A stretch of DNA of 64,000 bases from Clavibacter michiganensis subsp. insidiosus (GTDB lineage: Bacteria; Actinomycetota; Actinomycetes; Actinomycetales; Microbacteriaceae), in contig NZ_MZMO01000001.1 in the NCBI RefSeq assembly GCF_002240565.1, forward strand, positions 1,240,001 through 1,304,000. The letters run 5' to 3'. This document shows positions 28,915 through 37,946 of this stretch, in pieces (position 1 is the first letter of the stretch; every line of letters starts with the position of its first letter). The notes under the pieces were generated by a model. It had not been told where the DNA came from and did not search any database. It saw nothing but the letters and a program-made list of their open reading frames with translations. The position numbers and the translations under genes are program-made.

Positions 28915-31056
28915 ATGCCCGACACCCGCACCCCCTTCTCCGAGCTCGACGAGTTCATCGCCCTCCCGCGCCTCGGCGGCCTCGTGCTCTCGCCCGACGG
29001 ACGCCGCGCGGTGCTCACCGTCACGACCCTCGACGCCGCCAGGACCGGCTACCGCCACGCCCTCTGGGTCGTGCCCGCGGCCGGCGGCGGCGTGCCGCAG
29101 CGCCTCACGCGCTCGGCGAAGAGCGAGGCGGGCGCGGCCTTCACTGCGACCGGCGACCTCCTCTTCGTCTCCTCCCGCCCCGACGCCGACGACGCCGACG
29201 GGAAGGAGGCCGCGCAGCTGTGGATCCTCCCGACCGCCGGCGGCGAGGCACGCGCGCTGACCCGGCTGGCCGGCGGGGTGGACGGCATCGCGGCCGTCGC
29301 GCGCGACGCCGCCACCGTGATCCTGCGGGCGCCGCTGCTGCCCGGATCCGCCTCGCTCGAGGCCGACGCCGTGGCACGGAAGGACCGGTCGGACCTCCAG
29401 GTGAACGCGGTCCTGCACGAGAGCTACCCGGTGCGGTACTGGGACCACGACCTCGGCCCCGACGAGCCGCACCTGTTCGCGCTCGACCTCGCGGGCGCGC
29501 TCGTCGAGGAGCCCGCCCGGCCCACGACCGCGGACGCGGCGCCCGCGCTCGCCGCCGAGGCCGCGACCGAGGACGGCGGATCCGCGGCCGCCGCGCCCGC
29601 CGCCACCGCGCAGCCGTACCCGACCTCCCTGCCGCGCCCGCGCGACCTCACCCCGCGGCCCGGCCGCAGCCTCGACCACGCGGCCGCCGCGCTCGCGCCG
29701 GACGGCCGCACGCTCGTCGTCGCGGTCGGCGTGAAGGAGCGCCGCGGCGACCGCCAGGCGCTCGTGTCGATCGACGTCGCCACCGGGGAGCGCACGACGC
29801 TCCTCGACGTGCCCGGCGTCGACCTCGAGATGCCCGCCATCAGCCCCGACGGCGCGCTGCTCGCCTACATGCGCACCGACCGCGCGACCCCGGCCGCGCC
29901 CACGCAGCAGGAGATCTGGGTGTCCGCGCTCGACGGATCCGACGCCCGCCGCGTCGCCGCCGACTGGGACCGCTGGCCGTCGTCGCTGCGGTTCGACGCG
30001 GACTCGCAGGCGCTCGTCGTCACGGCCGACCAGGACGGCCGCGGGCCCGTCTTCCGCATCGGCCTCGACGACGCCGTCACGCAGCTCACGACGGACGACC
30101 ACTCCTCCACCGACGTGCAGGTCGACCGCGAGACCGGCGACGTGCTCGCGCTCCGCTCCTCGTGGATGGCGCCCGCGCACCCCGTGCGCGTGTCGGTGGC
30201 GGACGGATCCGTCACGGAGCTCGCGACGCCCGCGCCCGTCCCCGCGACCACCGGCACCATGACGGAGGTGGAGACGACGGCCGCCGACGGCGCGCGCGTG
30301 CGCGGCTGGCTGCTGCTGCCGGAGGGCGCGTCGGCCGAGGCGCCCGCGCCGCTGCTGCTGTGGATCCACGGCGGCCCGCTCAACAGCTGGAACGCGTGGA
30401 GCTGGCGCTGGACGCCGCAGGTGATGGTGGCGCGCGGCTACGCGGTGCTGCTGCCGGATCCCGCGCTCAGCACCGGCTACGGGCTCGACTTCATCGCGCG
30501 CGGCTGGGACGCGTGGGGTGAGGCGCCCTACACCGACCTCATGTCGATCACCGACGCCGTCGAGGCGCGGGCCGACGTCGACGAGACGCGCACGGCCGCG
30601 ATGGGCGGATCCTTCGGCGGCTACATGGCGAACTGGGTCGCGGGCCACACCGACCGCTTCCGCGCGATCGTCAGCCACGCGAGCCTGTGGGCGCTCGACC
30701 AGTTCGGGCCGACCACCGACTCGTCGCAGTACTGCCAGAGCATCTTCTCGGCCGAGGGGCTCGACCGGAACTCGCCGCACCACTCCGTGCGCGACATCGT
30801 GACGCCCATGCTCGTGATCCACGGCGACCGCGACTACCGCGTGCCGATCGGCGAGAGCCTGCGCCTCTGGTCGGAGCTCGCGGAGCACCACGCCTCCGAC
30901 GACGGCACGACGCCGCACCGGTTCCTCGTGTTCCCGGACGAGAACCACTGGGTGCTGAAGCCGCAGCAGTCGGTGGTCTGGTACCGGACGGTGCTCGCCT
31001 TCCTCGACCAGCACGTGCGCGGTGCGGAGTGGGAGCGGCCCGCGGTGCTCGGCTAG
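28915..31056 (+). CDS. S9 (prolyl oligopeptidase) family acyl-aminoacyl peptidase
   Basis: 713 aa, cytosolic serine peptidase. The N-terminal half is a beta-propeller (WD40-like PD40 repeats such as PDGRRAVLTVTTLD and AISPDGALLAYMRTD). The C-terminal alpha/beta-hydrolase carries nucleophile Ser in AMGGSFGGYMANW (about residue 565), Asp in VIHGDRDYRVPIGESL (about 642) and His in FPDENHWVLKP (about 680). This pattern is the S9C acyl-aminoacyl-peptidase type. No signal peptide. It stands divergent from the broken tetR gene, which may once have controlled it. Confidence 0.93.
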   Translation: MPDTRTPFSELDEFIALPRLGGLVLSPDGRRAVLTVTTLDAARTGYRHALWVVPAAGGGVPQRLTRSAKSEAGAAFTATGDLLFVSSRPDADDADGKEAAQLWILPTAGGEARALTRLAGGVDGIAAVARDAATVILRAPLLPGSASLEADAVARKDRSDLQVNAVLHESYPVRYWDHDLGPDEPHLFALDLAGALVEEPARPTTADAAPALAAEAATEDGGSAAAAPAATAQPYPTSLPRPRDLTPRPGRSLDHAAAALAPDGRTLVVAVGVKERRGDRQALVSIDVATGERTTLLDVPGVDLEMPAISPDGALLAYMRTDRATPAAPTQQEIWVSALDGSDARRVAADWDRWPSSLRFDADSQALVVTADQDGRGPVFRIGLDDAVTQLTTDDHSSTDVQVDRETGDVLALRSSWMAPAHPVRVSVADGSVTELATPAPVPATTGTMTEVETTAADGARVRGWLLLPEGASAEAPAPLLLWIHGGPLNSWNAWSWRWTPQVMVARGYAVLLPDPALSTGYGLDFIARGWDAWGEAPYTDLMSITDAVEARADVDETRTAAMGGSFGGYMANWVAGHTDRFRAIVSHASLWALDQFGPTTDSSQYCQSIFSAEGLDRNSPHHSVRDIVTPMLVIHGDRDYRVPIGESLRLWSELAEHHASDDGTTPHRFLVFPDENHWVLKPQQSVVWYRTVLAFLDQHVRGAEWERPAVLG

Positions 31057-31115
31057 GTCGCCCGCTCCGGCCCGGAGTCGCCTCGCATCCGGCCGGAGTC
31101 CGGCGCGGGCGCGCC

Positions 31116-31859
31116 TCAGGCCTCGTCGCGGTAGACCACCCGGCGCTCGCCGGCGCGGACGGCCGCGGCGAGGCGGTTGCCGGCGGGCGGGAGCGGGCAG
31201 TTCATCCAGTCGGAGAAGCCGCACGGCGGGACGACGGCGCGCGTGAAGTCGAGGGTCACGGGTCCGTCGCCGTCCGGGCGGGGGAGGAAGAGGAAGCGGC
31301 TGGGGGCGTAGCTCTCGCGGCCCGTGGTGGCGTCGGCGAAGACGAGCTGGAGGCGGTCGCTGTCGGCGAAGGCGCTGAGGCGCACCTCCTCGCCCTCGAT
31401 CTCGACCACGATGTCGCCGGGCACGGGCAGCTCGCGCGTGCGGCCGGCGTCGGCGATGTGCTCGAACGGGATCACGCGGTCGTCGTCGACGCGCTCGAAG
31501 CGGCCCTCGAGGATCCACTCGGGCGCGTACGGGTAGACCTCGATGTCCTCGAACGCGCGGTTCTTCGGGCTCGCCGAGTCCCAGAGCCGGTAGCCGTGCT
31601 CGGGCTCGCCAGTGTCGAGCGAGACGCGCTCGATGCGGGTGAGCTGCACGGTGTCGGGCTGGCCCTCGAGCGCCTCGAGGTCGCTGACCTCCCGGCCGGG
31701 CTCGAGCCACGTCGTCTGGATGAGCGCGAGGCTGCCGAACGGGCTCGTCACGGCGGCGAGGCGGGCGCGGTGCCAGGCCTCGTACTCAGCGAGCGCATCC
31801 GCGGCGATGTCGGCGTCGGATGCGGCGGGGCGGGCGGGGGTCTCTCGCGTGTCGGTCAC
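31116..31859 (-). CDS. DUF1684 domain protein
   Basis: 247 aa. It has the DUF1684 hallmarks: an early tryptophan-rich segment (EYEAWHRARLAAVTSPFGSLALIQTTWLEPG), AFADSDRLQLVFADATTGRESYAPSRFLFLP, and the C-terminal motif CGFSDWMNCPLPPAGNRL with its two cysteines. No enzymatic role is established for the family. The GTG start at 31859 is the first that precedes the conserved region; upstream the frame runs through poxB. No clear ribosome site is seen. Confidence 0.85.
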   Translation of the reverse strand: MTDTRETPARPAASDADIAADALAEYEAWHRARLAAVTSPFGSLALIQTTWLEPGREVSDLEALEGQPDTVQLTRIERVSLDTGEPEHGYRLWDSASPKNRAFEDIEVYPYAPEWILEGRFERVDDDRVIPFEHIADAGRTRELPVPGDIVVEIEGEEVRLSAFADSDRLQLVFADATTGRESYAPSRFLFLPRPDGDGPVTLDFTRAVVPPCGFSDWMNCPLPPAGNRLAAAVRAGERRVVYRDEA

Positions 31860-31976
31860 CCCGGGGCAACGCGCGGGGCGTCCGGCGGCATTCCCGGCCC
31901 GCCCGCCGTACCCGCTGCGGATGCCGCTTGGAGGCGCCGGGTATTGACTGGATGCACCGACGGAAAGGACGCACCC

Positions 31977-33731
31977 ATGGCACGCACGGTCGCCGATCAG
32001 CTCATCGCCCAGCTCATCGAGGCGGGGGTGAGCCGCATCTACGGCGTCGTCGGCGACAGCCTCAACCCGGTCGTCGACGCGGTGCGGCGCACGGGCGGCA
32101 GCCGCACGGGCGGCATCGACTGGATCCACGTGCGGCACGAGGAGGCCGGCGCGTTCGCGGCGTCCGCCGAGGCGCAGCTCACCGGCAAGCTCGCGGTGTG
32201 CGCCGGATCCTGCGGCCCCGGCCACCTGCACCTCATCAACGGCCTCTACGACGCGCACCGCTCCGGCGCGCCCGTGCTCGCCATCGCGAGCCACATCACC
32301 ACGAACCAGATCGGCTCCGGCTACTTCCAGGAGACCCACCCCGACCGCCTCTTCGTCGAGTGCTCGCACTACACGGAGATGATCTCGACCGCCGTCCAGG
32401 CGCCGCGCGTCGTCGACCAGGCGATGCGGCACTCCCTCGCGCTCGGCGGCGTCAGCGTCATCACGCTGCCGGGCGACGTGGCCGAGTTCGAGGCGGAGGG
32501 CGAGGCGCCCGCGTTCTCGCTCCCGCGCCGCCCCGCGATCGTGCCGGCCGAGGAGGACGTGCGCGCGCTCGCCGCCGCCATCGACGACGCGAAGAGCGTC
32601 GCGATCTTCGCGGGCCGGGGCGCGGGATCCGCGCACGCCGAGCTCATGGAGCTGGCCGACAGGATCGCGGCGCCGGTCGGCCACTCGCTGCGCGGCAAGG
32701 ACGTGATCCAGCAGGACAACCCGTTCGACGTCGGCATGACCGGCCTCATCGGCTACGGCGCGGCGGCCGCCGGCATCTCGGGCGCCGACCTGCTGATCCT
32801 CATCGGCACCGACTTCCCCTACGACCAGTTCCTGCCCGGCAAGGAGGTGCGGACCGCGCAGATCGACATCGCGCCCGAGCGCCTCGGCCGCCGCACCGAC
32901 GTCGACATCGCGATCCACGGCGACGCGCTCTCCACGATCCGCGCGGTGCTGCCGCTCGTCGAGCGGAAGACGGACCGGCGCTTCCTCGAGAAGCTGCTGA
33001 AGGAGCAGGACAGGAAGGTCGAGCAGGTCGTCGGCGCGTACACGTCGAAGGCGGAGAAGCTCAAGCCGATCCATCCGGAGTACGCCGCCAGCATCCTCGA
33101 CGAGGTCGCGGGCGACGACACGGTCTTCACGAGCGACACCGGCATGTGCAACGTGTGGACCGCGCGGTACCTCACCCCGAACGGGCGCCGGCGGATGATC
33201 GGGTCGCTCGTGCACGGGTCCATGGCCAACGCGCTGCCGCAGGCGATCGGCGCGCAGGTCGCGTACCCCGAGCGGCAGGTCGTGTCGGTCTCGGGCGACG
33301 GCGGGCTGTCGATGCTGATGGGCGAGCTCGTCACGGTCGCGGCGTACGGCCTGCCCGTGAAGGTCGTCGTGTTCAACAACTCGACGCTCGGCCTCGTGAA
33401 GGTGGAGATGCTCGTCGACGGGATCCCCGACTTCGGGGTCGACGTGCCCATGGTCGACTACGCCGCGGTGGCCGCCGCCCTCGGGATCCACTCCCAGCGC
33501 GTCGAGGACCCGGCCGACATCCGCGCTGCCCTCGAGGCCGCGTTCGCGCACGACGGGCCCGCGCTCGTCGACCTCGTGACCGACCCGATGGCGCTCTCGA
33601 TCCCGCCGGAGATCACGGCCGCGCAGGTGAAGGGCTTCGCGCTCTCGATGTCGAAGATCGTGATGAACGGCGGCGTCGGCGAGGCCGTGAAGCTCGCCCG
33701 ATCGAACCTGCGGAACATCCCGCGCCCGTGA
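31977..33731 (+). CDS. poxB: Pyruvate oxidase / pyruvate dehydrogenase (quinone)
   Basis: 584 aa, thiamine-diphosphate enzyme. PoxB oxidises pyruvate to acetate and CO2 with FAD, passing electrons to quinone. N-terminal domain: ISRIYGVVGDSLNPVVDA-like start with the catalytic Glu in RHEEAGAFAA. Middle FAD domain: GRGAGSAHAELMELADRI. C-terminal ThDP motif: SGDGGLSMLMGELVTVAAYGLPVKVVVFNN (about residues 440-470). Length matches E. coli PoxB (572 aa). ATG preceded by AAAGGA. The ABM gene follows 46 nt later, likely the same transcript. Acetolactate synthase is the main alternative and is less likely given the C-terminus. Confidence 0.92.
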   Translation: MARTVADQLIAQLIEAGVSRIYGVVGDSLNPVVDAVRRTGGSRTGGIDWIHVRHEEAGAFAASAEAQLTGKLAVCAGSCGPGHLHLINGLYDAHRSGAPVLAIASHITTNQIGSGYFQETHPDRLFVECSHYTEMISTAVQAPRVVDQAMRHSLALGGVSVITLPGDVAEFEAEGEAPAFSLPRRPAIVPAEEDVRALAAAIDDAKSVAIFAGRGAGSAHAELMELADRIAAPVGHSLRGKDVIQQDNPFDVGMTGLIGYGAAAAGISGADLLILIGTDFPYDQFLPGKEVRTAQIDIAPERLGRRTDVDIAIHGDALSTIRAVLPLVERKTDRRFLEKLLKEQDRKVEQVVGAYTSKAEKLKPIHPEYAASILDEVAGDDTVFTSDTGMCNVWTARYLTPNGRRRMIGSLVHGSMANALPQAIGAQVAYPERQVVSVSGDGGLSMLMGELVTVAAYGLPVKVVVFNNSTLGLVKVEMLVDGIPDFGVDVPMVDYAAVAAALGIHSQRVEDPADIRAALEAAFAHDGPALVDLVTDPMALSIPPEITAAQVKGFALSMSKIVMNGGVGEAVKLARSNLRNIPRP

Positions 33732-33777
33732 GCGGTTCCGCTGACGTCCCCCACCCGTCCCATCACGAGGAGAACCC

Positions 33778-34095
33778 ATGTCCCAGCCCGTCGTCGTCAC
33801 CGCCGTCTTCACGCCCGTCGAGGGCAAGCACGACGAGGCGGTCGCCGCCCTGTCCCGCGGCATCGCCGAGGTGCACGAGGAGGAGGGCTGCGAGGTCTAC
33901 GCGATCCACGACGCCCCCGACGGCACCATCGTGATGCTCGAGAAGTGGGCGTCCGTCGAGGACCTCGACGCGCACGGAACGGGCGAGGCGGTCGCCCGCA
34001 TGGGCGCGTCGCTCGCCGGCCTCATCACGGGGCCCGCCGTCGTCACGCGGCTCACGCCGATCCCGGCCGGCTCCGAGCTGCAGGGCGCGCTCTAA
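33778..34095 (+). CDS. Antibiotic-biosynthesis-monooxygenase (ABM) fold protein
   Basis: 105 aa, ferredoxin-like ABM/quinol-monooxygenase fold: VVVTAVFTPVEGKHDEAVAALSRGIAEVHEEEGCEVYAIHDAPDGTIVMLEKWASVEDLDAHG. Members such as YgiN are quinol oxygenases; others are heme-degrading or of unknown role. A GAGGAGAA site precedes the ATG. Its place behind poxB, which feeds the quinone pool, makes a quinone-related role attractive, but that is inference. Confidence 0.85.
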   Translation: MSQPVVVTAVFTPVEGKHDEAVAALSRGIAEVHEEEGCEVYAIHDAPDGTIVMLEKWASVEDLDAHGTGEAVARMGASLAGLITGPAVVTRLTPIPAGSELQGAL

Positions 34096-34147
34096 GCACC
34101 GGGGGATCGACGGCGCGGGCGGGTCCCGCATCCGGCAGGGTGACTGC

Positions 34148-35164
34148 ATGCCCTCGATCGGAACCCGCCGCCGCGTCATGCACCTGCTGCCGGTCGCGTT
34201 CGCGGTCGCCGTGGTCGTGCTCATCGGGGGGACGATCGGCGCGACGCCGTCCCTCGAGCGCGCCGGCCTCCTCGACGTCCCGCCCTCGCCGCAGCGCTAC
34301 GCCGACATGGCCGTGGACCTCATGGTCGACGGGCTCCAGGCGGATCCCGCCCGTGTCGCGGAGGTCCGGGCGCAGGTGGACGCGCAGGCGGCCCGGGCGC
34401 GCACCTACGCGGGCACGTACCCGGCGCTCTCCGGGGCCGCGAAGGAGCTGGGCGGCGAGCACAGCTCGTTCCTCGAACCCGCCGAGGCTGCGGCGGACTT
34501 CGGCGACAGCCCTCCCGTCTCGGCCGCGGCCGAGCCGCGGCCCACGGTCACGACGGCCGACGGGATCACGACCATCGTCGTCCCCGCGCTGCTGGGCGGG
34601 GACGAGGCGTCCCGTCAGCGCTACGTCGACGCGGGCGCCCAGGCGCTCGTGGCCGCCGTGCCCGCGACGACCCGCGGCTGGGTCGTGGACCTCCGGGGGA
34701 ACCACGGCGGCGACATCTGGCCCATGCTCGCCGCGGTCTCGCCGCTGCTCGACGAGGGGCAGGTGATGTCGTTCGACGACGCGGACGGCTCGGTGCCCGT
34801 CACCGTCGCGGGCGGTGCCGTCGCCCAGGGCGGCGAGGTCATGGCGATGAGCGCCGCGGGCCGGGTGCCCGCGGGCCTGCCGATCGCCGTCGTCACCGAC
34901 GGCATGACGGTGAGCTCCGGCGAGGCGGTCGCGATCGCGTTCGTCGGGCAGGACGGCGTCCGCTCGTTCGGGCAGCCCACCTACGGCTTCAGCACCGGGA
35001 ACGCGCCGCGGACCTTGCCCGACGGCGCGATCGTGAACCTCACGGTCACGGTCGACGCCGACCGCACGGGGAAGCGCTACGGCGTGCCCGTCGCCCCGGA
35101 CGTCATGGTCGACGATGCCGGGATCACGGCCGCCGTCGACGAGTGGTTCGACGCGCCGCGGTGA
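34148..35164 (+). CDS. Exported S41-like (C-terminal processing) peptidase
   Basis: 338 aa. An N-terminal signal anchor (HLLPVAFAVAVVVLIGGTIG, residues about 13-32) puts the rest outside the membrane. The S41 core has KELGGEHSSFLEP (DPHSSF-type motif), WVVDLRGNHGGDIWPMLAAV, and the Ser motif GMTVSSGEAVAIAF (about residue 258). The Lys that pairs with Ser in CtpA-type enzymes is replaced in VRSFGQPTYGFSTGN by Gln, so catalysis may follow the tricorn-like Ser-His-Glu scheme or be lost. No PDZ domain is visible. The start was chosen at the signal anchor. Substrate unknown. Confidence 0.82.
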   Translation: MPSIGTRRRVMHLLPVAFAVAVVVLIGGTIGATPSLERAGLLDVPPSPQRYADMAVDLMVDGLQADPARVAEVRAQVDAQAARARTYAGTYPALSGAAKELGGEHSSFLEPAEAAADFGDSPPVSAAAEPRPTVTTADGITTIVVPALLGGDEASRQRYVDAGAQALVAAVPATTRGWVVDLRGNHGGDIWPMLAAVSPLLDEGQVMSFDDADGSVPVTVAGGAVAQGGEVMAMSAAGRVPAGLPIAVVTDGMTVSSGEAVAIAFVGQDGVRSFGQPTYGFSTGNAPRTLPDGAIVNLTVTVDADRTGKRYGVPVAPDVMVDDAGITAAVDEWFDAPR

Positions 35165-35249
35165 CCGTGCCGTCGGCTGACGGGGAGCCGGGACGGGATG
35201 CGAGCCACCACCGTTCGCGCGGCCCGTGGTGCGACGACGGGCCCGTCCC

Positions 35250-35255
35250 TATGCT
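35250..35255 (+). promoter_or_regulatory. -10 element of the 35262 gene
   Basis: TATGCT, 6 nt before the ATG at 35262; leaderless spacing decides that start over upstream in-frame codons. Confidence 0.55.
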
Positions 35256-35261
35256 CGGCAC

Positions 35262-35615
35262 ATGAGCGACGTCGTCACCGAGGAGCCCGCCGACACGAGC
35301 CAGGGGCTGCTCCCGGCGCCGGTCCTGCTGCTCCTCGGCATCGTCGTGATCCCCCTGGGGCTGAGCTGGGCGTGCAACAGCTGGTCATCGCCGGGGCCCG
35401 CCGACTACATCCGCATGGCCTTCGCGTCGGTCGTGGGCCTCACGGTGTCCGTCGCGACCGTGCTCGTCCTGTTCCTCGACCGCGCGATCCACGGGGCGCC
35501 GCCGCGGACGGTGCGGAGGTTCGCGCTGCTCGCGTCGGTCGTCGTCCTGTGGTCGATCCAGGGCATCGTGACCGTGGCGGGGAACCTCACGAGCCCGCTG
35601 GAGCGGATCGGCTGA
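35262..35615 (+). CDS. Three-helix membrane protein
   Basis: 117 aa, family not recognised. Three membrane segments: residues about 17-38 (PVLLLLGIVVIPLGLSWA), 52-73 (FASVVGLTVSVATVLVLFL) and 86-105 (FALLASVVVLWSIQGIVTVAG). The ATG at 35262 follows a TATGCT hexamer by 6 nt; a longer in-frame version from 35226 would add a basic stretch lying upstream of that promoter. It stands alone between the S41-like gene and the convergent alcohol dehydrogenase. Confidence 0.75.
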   Translation: MSDVVTEEPADTSQGLLPAPVLLLLGIVVIPLGLSWACNSWSSPGPADYIRMAFASVVGLTVSVATVLVLFLDRAIHGAPPRTVRRFALLASVVVLWSIQGIVTVAGNLTSPLERIG

Positions 35616-35641
35616 CGCCCGAGCCCGAGCCCGAGGGCGCC

Positions 35642-36682
35642 TCAGCCGACCTCGACCAGCGTGATCCCCTTCGAGCGGTCGCCCGACGCGAGCGCCTCGA
35701 GCGCGGCGGGGGCCTCGTCGAGCGGGATGCGGTGCTCGATGAGCAGCTCCGGGCGGAGCGCGCCCGAGGCGACCATCTCCATCAGCCCGGCGTAGTCGTG
35801 CGCGGGCATGCCGTGGCTGCCGTGCAGGCTGAGCTCCTGGCTGATGACGAACGGCACGGGCACCGTCGGCTCGCTCGCGAACAGGCCGATCTGCACCTGG
35901 CGGCCCGTCGGCGCGAGCGCCAGCAGGCTGATCCGGAGGGTCGACTCGCGGCCGAGCGCCTCGACCGAGACCTGCACGCCGTCGGGGGAGACCGCGTGGA
36001 TCGCGTCGAGCACGTCGAGCTCGGAGAGGTCGGACGAGTCGATCGTGTACTCCGCGCCGAGCTCGGAGGCGCGCGCGAGGGCGGCCGGGTCGACATCCAC
36101 CGCGATGACCTCCGCGCCGACCGCGACCCCGATCATCACGGCGCTGAGGCCCACGCCGCCGCAGCCGATGACGAGGAGGCGCTCGCCGCGCCGGATCCGC
36201 GCCCGGTGCACGAGCCCGCGGAAGGCGGTGGCGAAGCGGCAGCCGAGGAGCGCCGCCGCGCCCGCGTCGAGCTCGTCGGGCACGGGGATGAGGTTCACGT
36301 CCGCGTCGTGCAGCGCGACGAGCTCGGCGAACGATCCCCAGTGCGTGAAGCCCGGCTGCGTCTGGTCGCGGCACACCTGGCCGTTGCCGGCGCGGCACTC
36401 GGCGCAGCGGCCGCATGCGCAGACGAACGGGACCGTGACGCGGTCGCCGACGTGGAAGCGCGTGACCTCGGGGCCGACCTGGTGGATCCGCCCGACCAGC
36501 TCGTGTCCCGGCACCTGCGGGAGCTCGATGCCGTCGTCGTGGCCGAGCCAGCCGTGCGCGTCGCTGCGGCACACGCCCGTGGCCTCGACGCGGACGATGA
36601 CGCCGGCGGGGGAGGGCACGGGATCCGGCAGGTCGCGGACGACCGGGGTCTGGCCGAACTCCTCGTAGACGACGGCGCGCAT
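35642..36682 (-). CDS. Zinc-dependent alcohol dehydrogenase (MDR family)
   Basis: 346 aa. Catalytic zinc ligands: Cys in ATGVCRSDAHGWLG (about residue 37), the GHE motif in QVPGHELVGRI (about 60), and a later Cys in LLGCRFATAFRGL. Structural zinc site: CACGRCAECRAGNGQVC (about 89-105). NAD-binding Gly motif VIGCGGVGLSAVMIG (about 170-183). A cytosolic MDR dehydrogenase; alcohol substrate unknown. ATG at 36682 has GAGGAG at about 6 nt; an in-frame ATG at 36742 lacks one. Confidence 0.92.
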   Translation of the reverse strand: MRAVVYEEFGQTPVVRDLPDPVPSPAGVIVRVEATGVCRSDAHGWLGHDDGIELPQVPGHELVGRIHQVGPEVTRFHVGDRVTVPFVCACGRCAECRAGNGQVCRDQTQPGFTHWGSFAELVALHDADVNLIPVPDELDAGAAALLGCRFATAFRGLVHRARIRRGERLLVIGCGGVGLSAVMIGVAVGAEVIAVDVDPAALARASELGAEYTIDSSDLSELDVLDAIHAVSPDGVQVSVEALGRESTLRISLLALAPTGRQVQIGLFASEPTVPVPFVISQELSLHGSHGMPAHDYAGLMEMVASGALRPELLIEHRIPLDEAPAALEALASGDRSKGITLVEVG

Positions 36683-36817
36683 GGGGGCTCCTCGGGGTCG
36701 GGGCGGCACGGGCTCGTCCACGGTATCCGAGCGCCGGGTCATCCCAACGCGGGCGGGTCGTCGTGGGCCCGCCCCGCGACACGGCCCGCTCCCGGCGCGC
36801 GCTGGCAGACTGTCGAG

Positions 36818-37192
36818 GTGACCCGCACCCCCGCCGCCCCCGCCTTCACCCGCCCATCGCTCGCGCCCGGGCTCCTCGGCGCCATCGTGCTGCTGGCCGG
36901 GTTCGCGGTGATCGACGGCGACCTCTTCACGGTCGTACGGTTCGCGGTCGCGATCCTCGCGCTCATCATGATCGTGTTCTCGGTGCGCGCCCGCAGCTGG
37001 TGGAGCGCCGCGCTGCTCGCGGCCGTCGCCGTGATGTGGAACCCGGTCCTCGTGATCCCCGTCGAGGCCGTCACGTGGCAGTCGCTGCAGTACGTGGCCG
37101 CGATCGTGTTCATCGCCGCGGGCATCCTCGTGAAGGTGCCCGTGGAGGACGCGCCTACGCCGGGCCGACCCCGAACGCGCGCTCCTCGGTGA
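36818..37192 (+). CDS. DUF6804-like small membrane protein
   Basis: 124 aa, four membrane segments: residues about 14-32 (LAPGLLGAIVLLAGFAVI), 38-55 (TVVRFAVAILALIMIVFSV), 61-75 and 91-108 (LQYVAAIVFIAAGILV). The order P-x-LAPGLL, then VRFAVAILAL and WW-x-A, resembles the DUF6804 group of actinobacterial membrane proteins, recalled and not searched. GTG start at 36818; a CAGACT hexamer ends 6 nt before it. The 3' end overlaps the convergent hydrolase-like gene by 38 nt. Confidence 0.72.
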   Translation: MTRTPAAPAFTRPSLAPGLLGAIVLLAGFAVIDGDLFTVVRFAVAILALIMIVFSVRARSWWSAALLAAVAVMWNPVLVIPVEAVTWQSLQYVAAIVFIAAGILVKVPVEDAPTPGRPRTRAPR

Positions 37193-37946
37193 GGCCGCGC
37201 CGGAGGTAGGCGACGATCTCGTCGAGCGAGCGGCGGGCGAGAGCGGGGTCCGCCGCCGGGTAGGCGAGCCAGCCCTGGTCGGCGCGCGGGATCCGGATGA
37301 GCCGCGCCTTCATCCCCGCCGCCTTGAGCGCCGCGACGCCCTCGACCACGTGGTCGATGCGCGCATCCGCGGCGCCGACGTGCACGAGCGCGTCGGGGAG
37401 CCGGTCGCGGCCGTGGCCCTGGCGGTCGGCGGATCCTTCGCTCGGCACGTCGCCGGACGGGCTCACGAGCACGAGCCGCAGGACGGCGGGGCCGTCGGCG
37501 TCGCGGGCGAGCGCGGTGATGCGCAGCGCGCGGTCGGCGCCGGGGCCGTCGCCGAGGATCCCGAGCCGCTCCGGCGTGCCGTTCCAGCCCGCCGCGTGCG
37601 ACGCGATCCACGACAGGCCCGCGAGCGCCTGCGCATCGTCGTCGGGCGCCATCGTCACGACCACCGCGCGGAGGTCCTTCGCGAGCGTGGACGGCAGCCA
37701 GTCGCCGTCGTGCCGGGCGAGGACGACGAGCACGGGGGATCCGGTGGCCGAGCGGTCGTGGCCGGGCGGCGTCCACACGGCGATGTCGAGGGGGAGGCCC
37801 TGCTCGCCGGCGGAGCGCCGGACGACGCGCGTGCCCGCGGCGGGCGCGCCGCGCATGGACCGCGCGAGCGCGGGGACGTGTCGGATCGCGAGGCCGAGCA
37901 GCCGGCGGCGCGGCGTGACGCGGGCGGCCTCGGTGCGCGTCGCCAT
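37155..37946 (-). CDS. Alpha/beta-hydrolase-like protein lacking the catalytic Ser and His
   Basis: 263 aa. The fold matches the Aes/HSL-type esterases, but all active positions are changed: the HGGG oxyanion motif reads ARHDGDWL, the nucleophile elbow GDSAGG reads LGILGDGPGADRAL (Ser to Gly), and the usual C-terminal HGF His appears as ADQGWLAY (Gln). Only an Asp in VGAADARID remains. This is therefore probably a pseudoenzyme with a binding or scaffold role, although the frame is intact. The ATG overlaps the stop of the upstream reductase-like gene (TGATG), so the two are coupled. Confidence 0.82.
   Translation of the reverse strand: MATRTEAARVTPRRRLLGLAIRHVPALARSMRGAPAAGTRVVRRSAGEQGLPLDIAVWTPPGHDRSATGSPVLVVLARHDGDWLPSTLAKDLRAVVVTMAPDDDAQALAGLSWIASHAAGWNGTPERLGILGDGPGADRALRITALARDADGPAVLRLVLVSPSGDVPSEGSADRQGHGRDRLPDALVHVGAADARIDHVVEGVAALKAAGMKARLIRIPRADQGWLAYPAADPALARRSLDEIVAYLRRGLTEERAFGVGPA

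Noticed and set aside
30687..31976. Upstream extension of the poxB frame
   Set aside because: It crosses the S9 peptidase and DUF1684 genes; PoxB begins at 31977 with AAAGGA.
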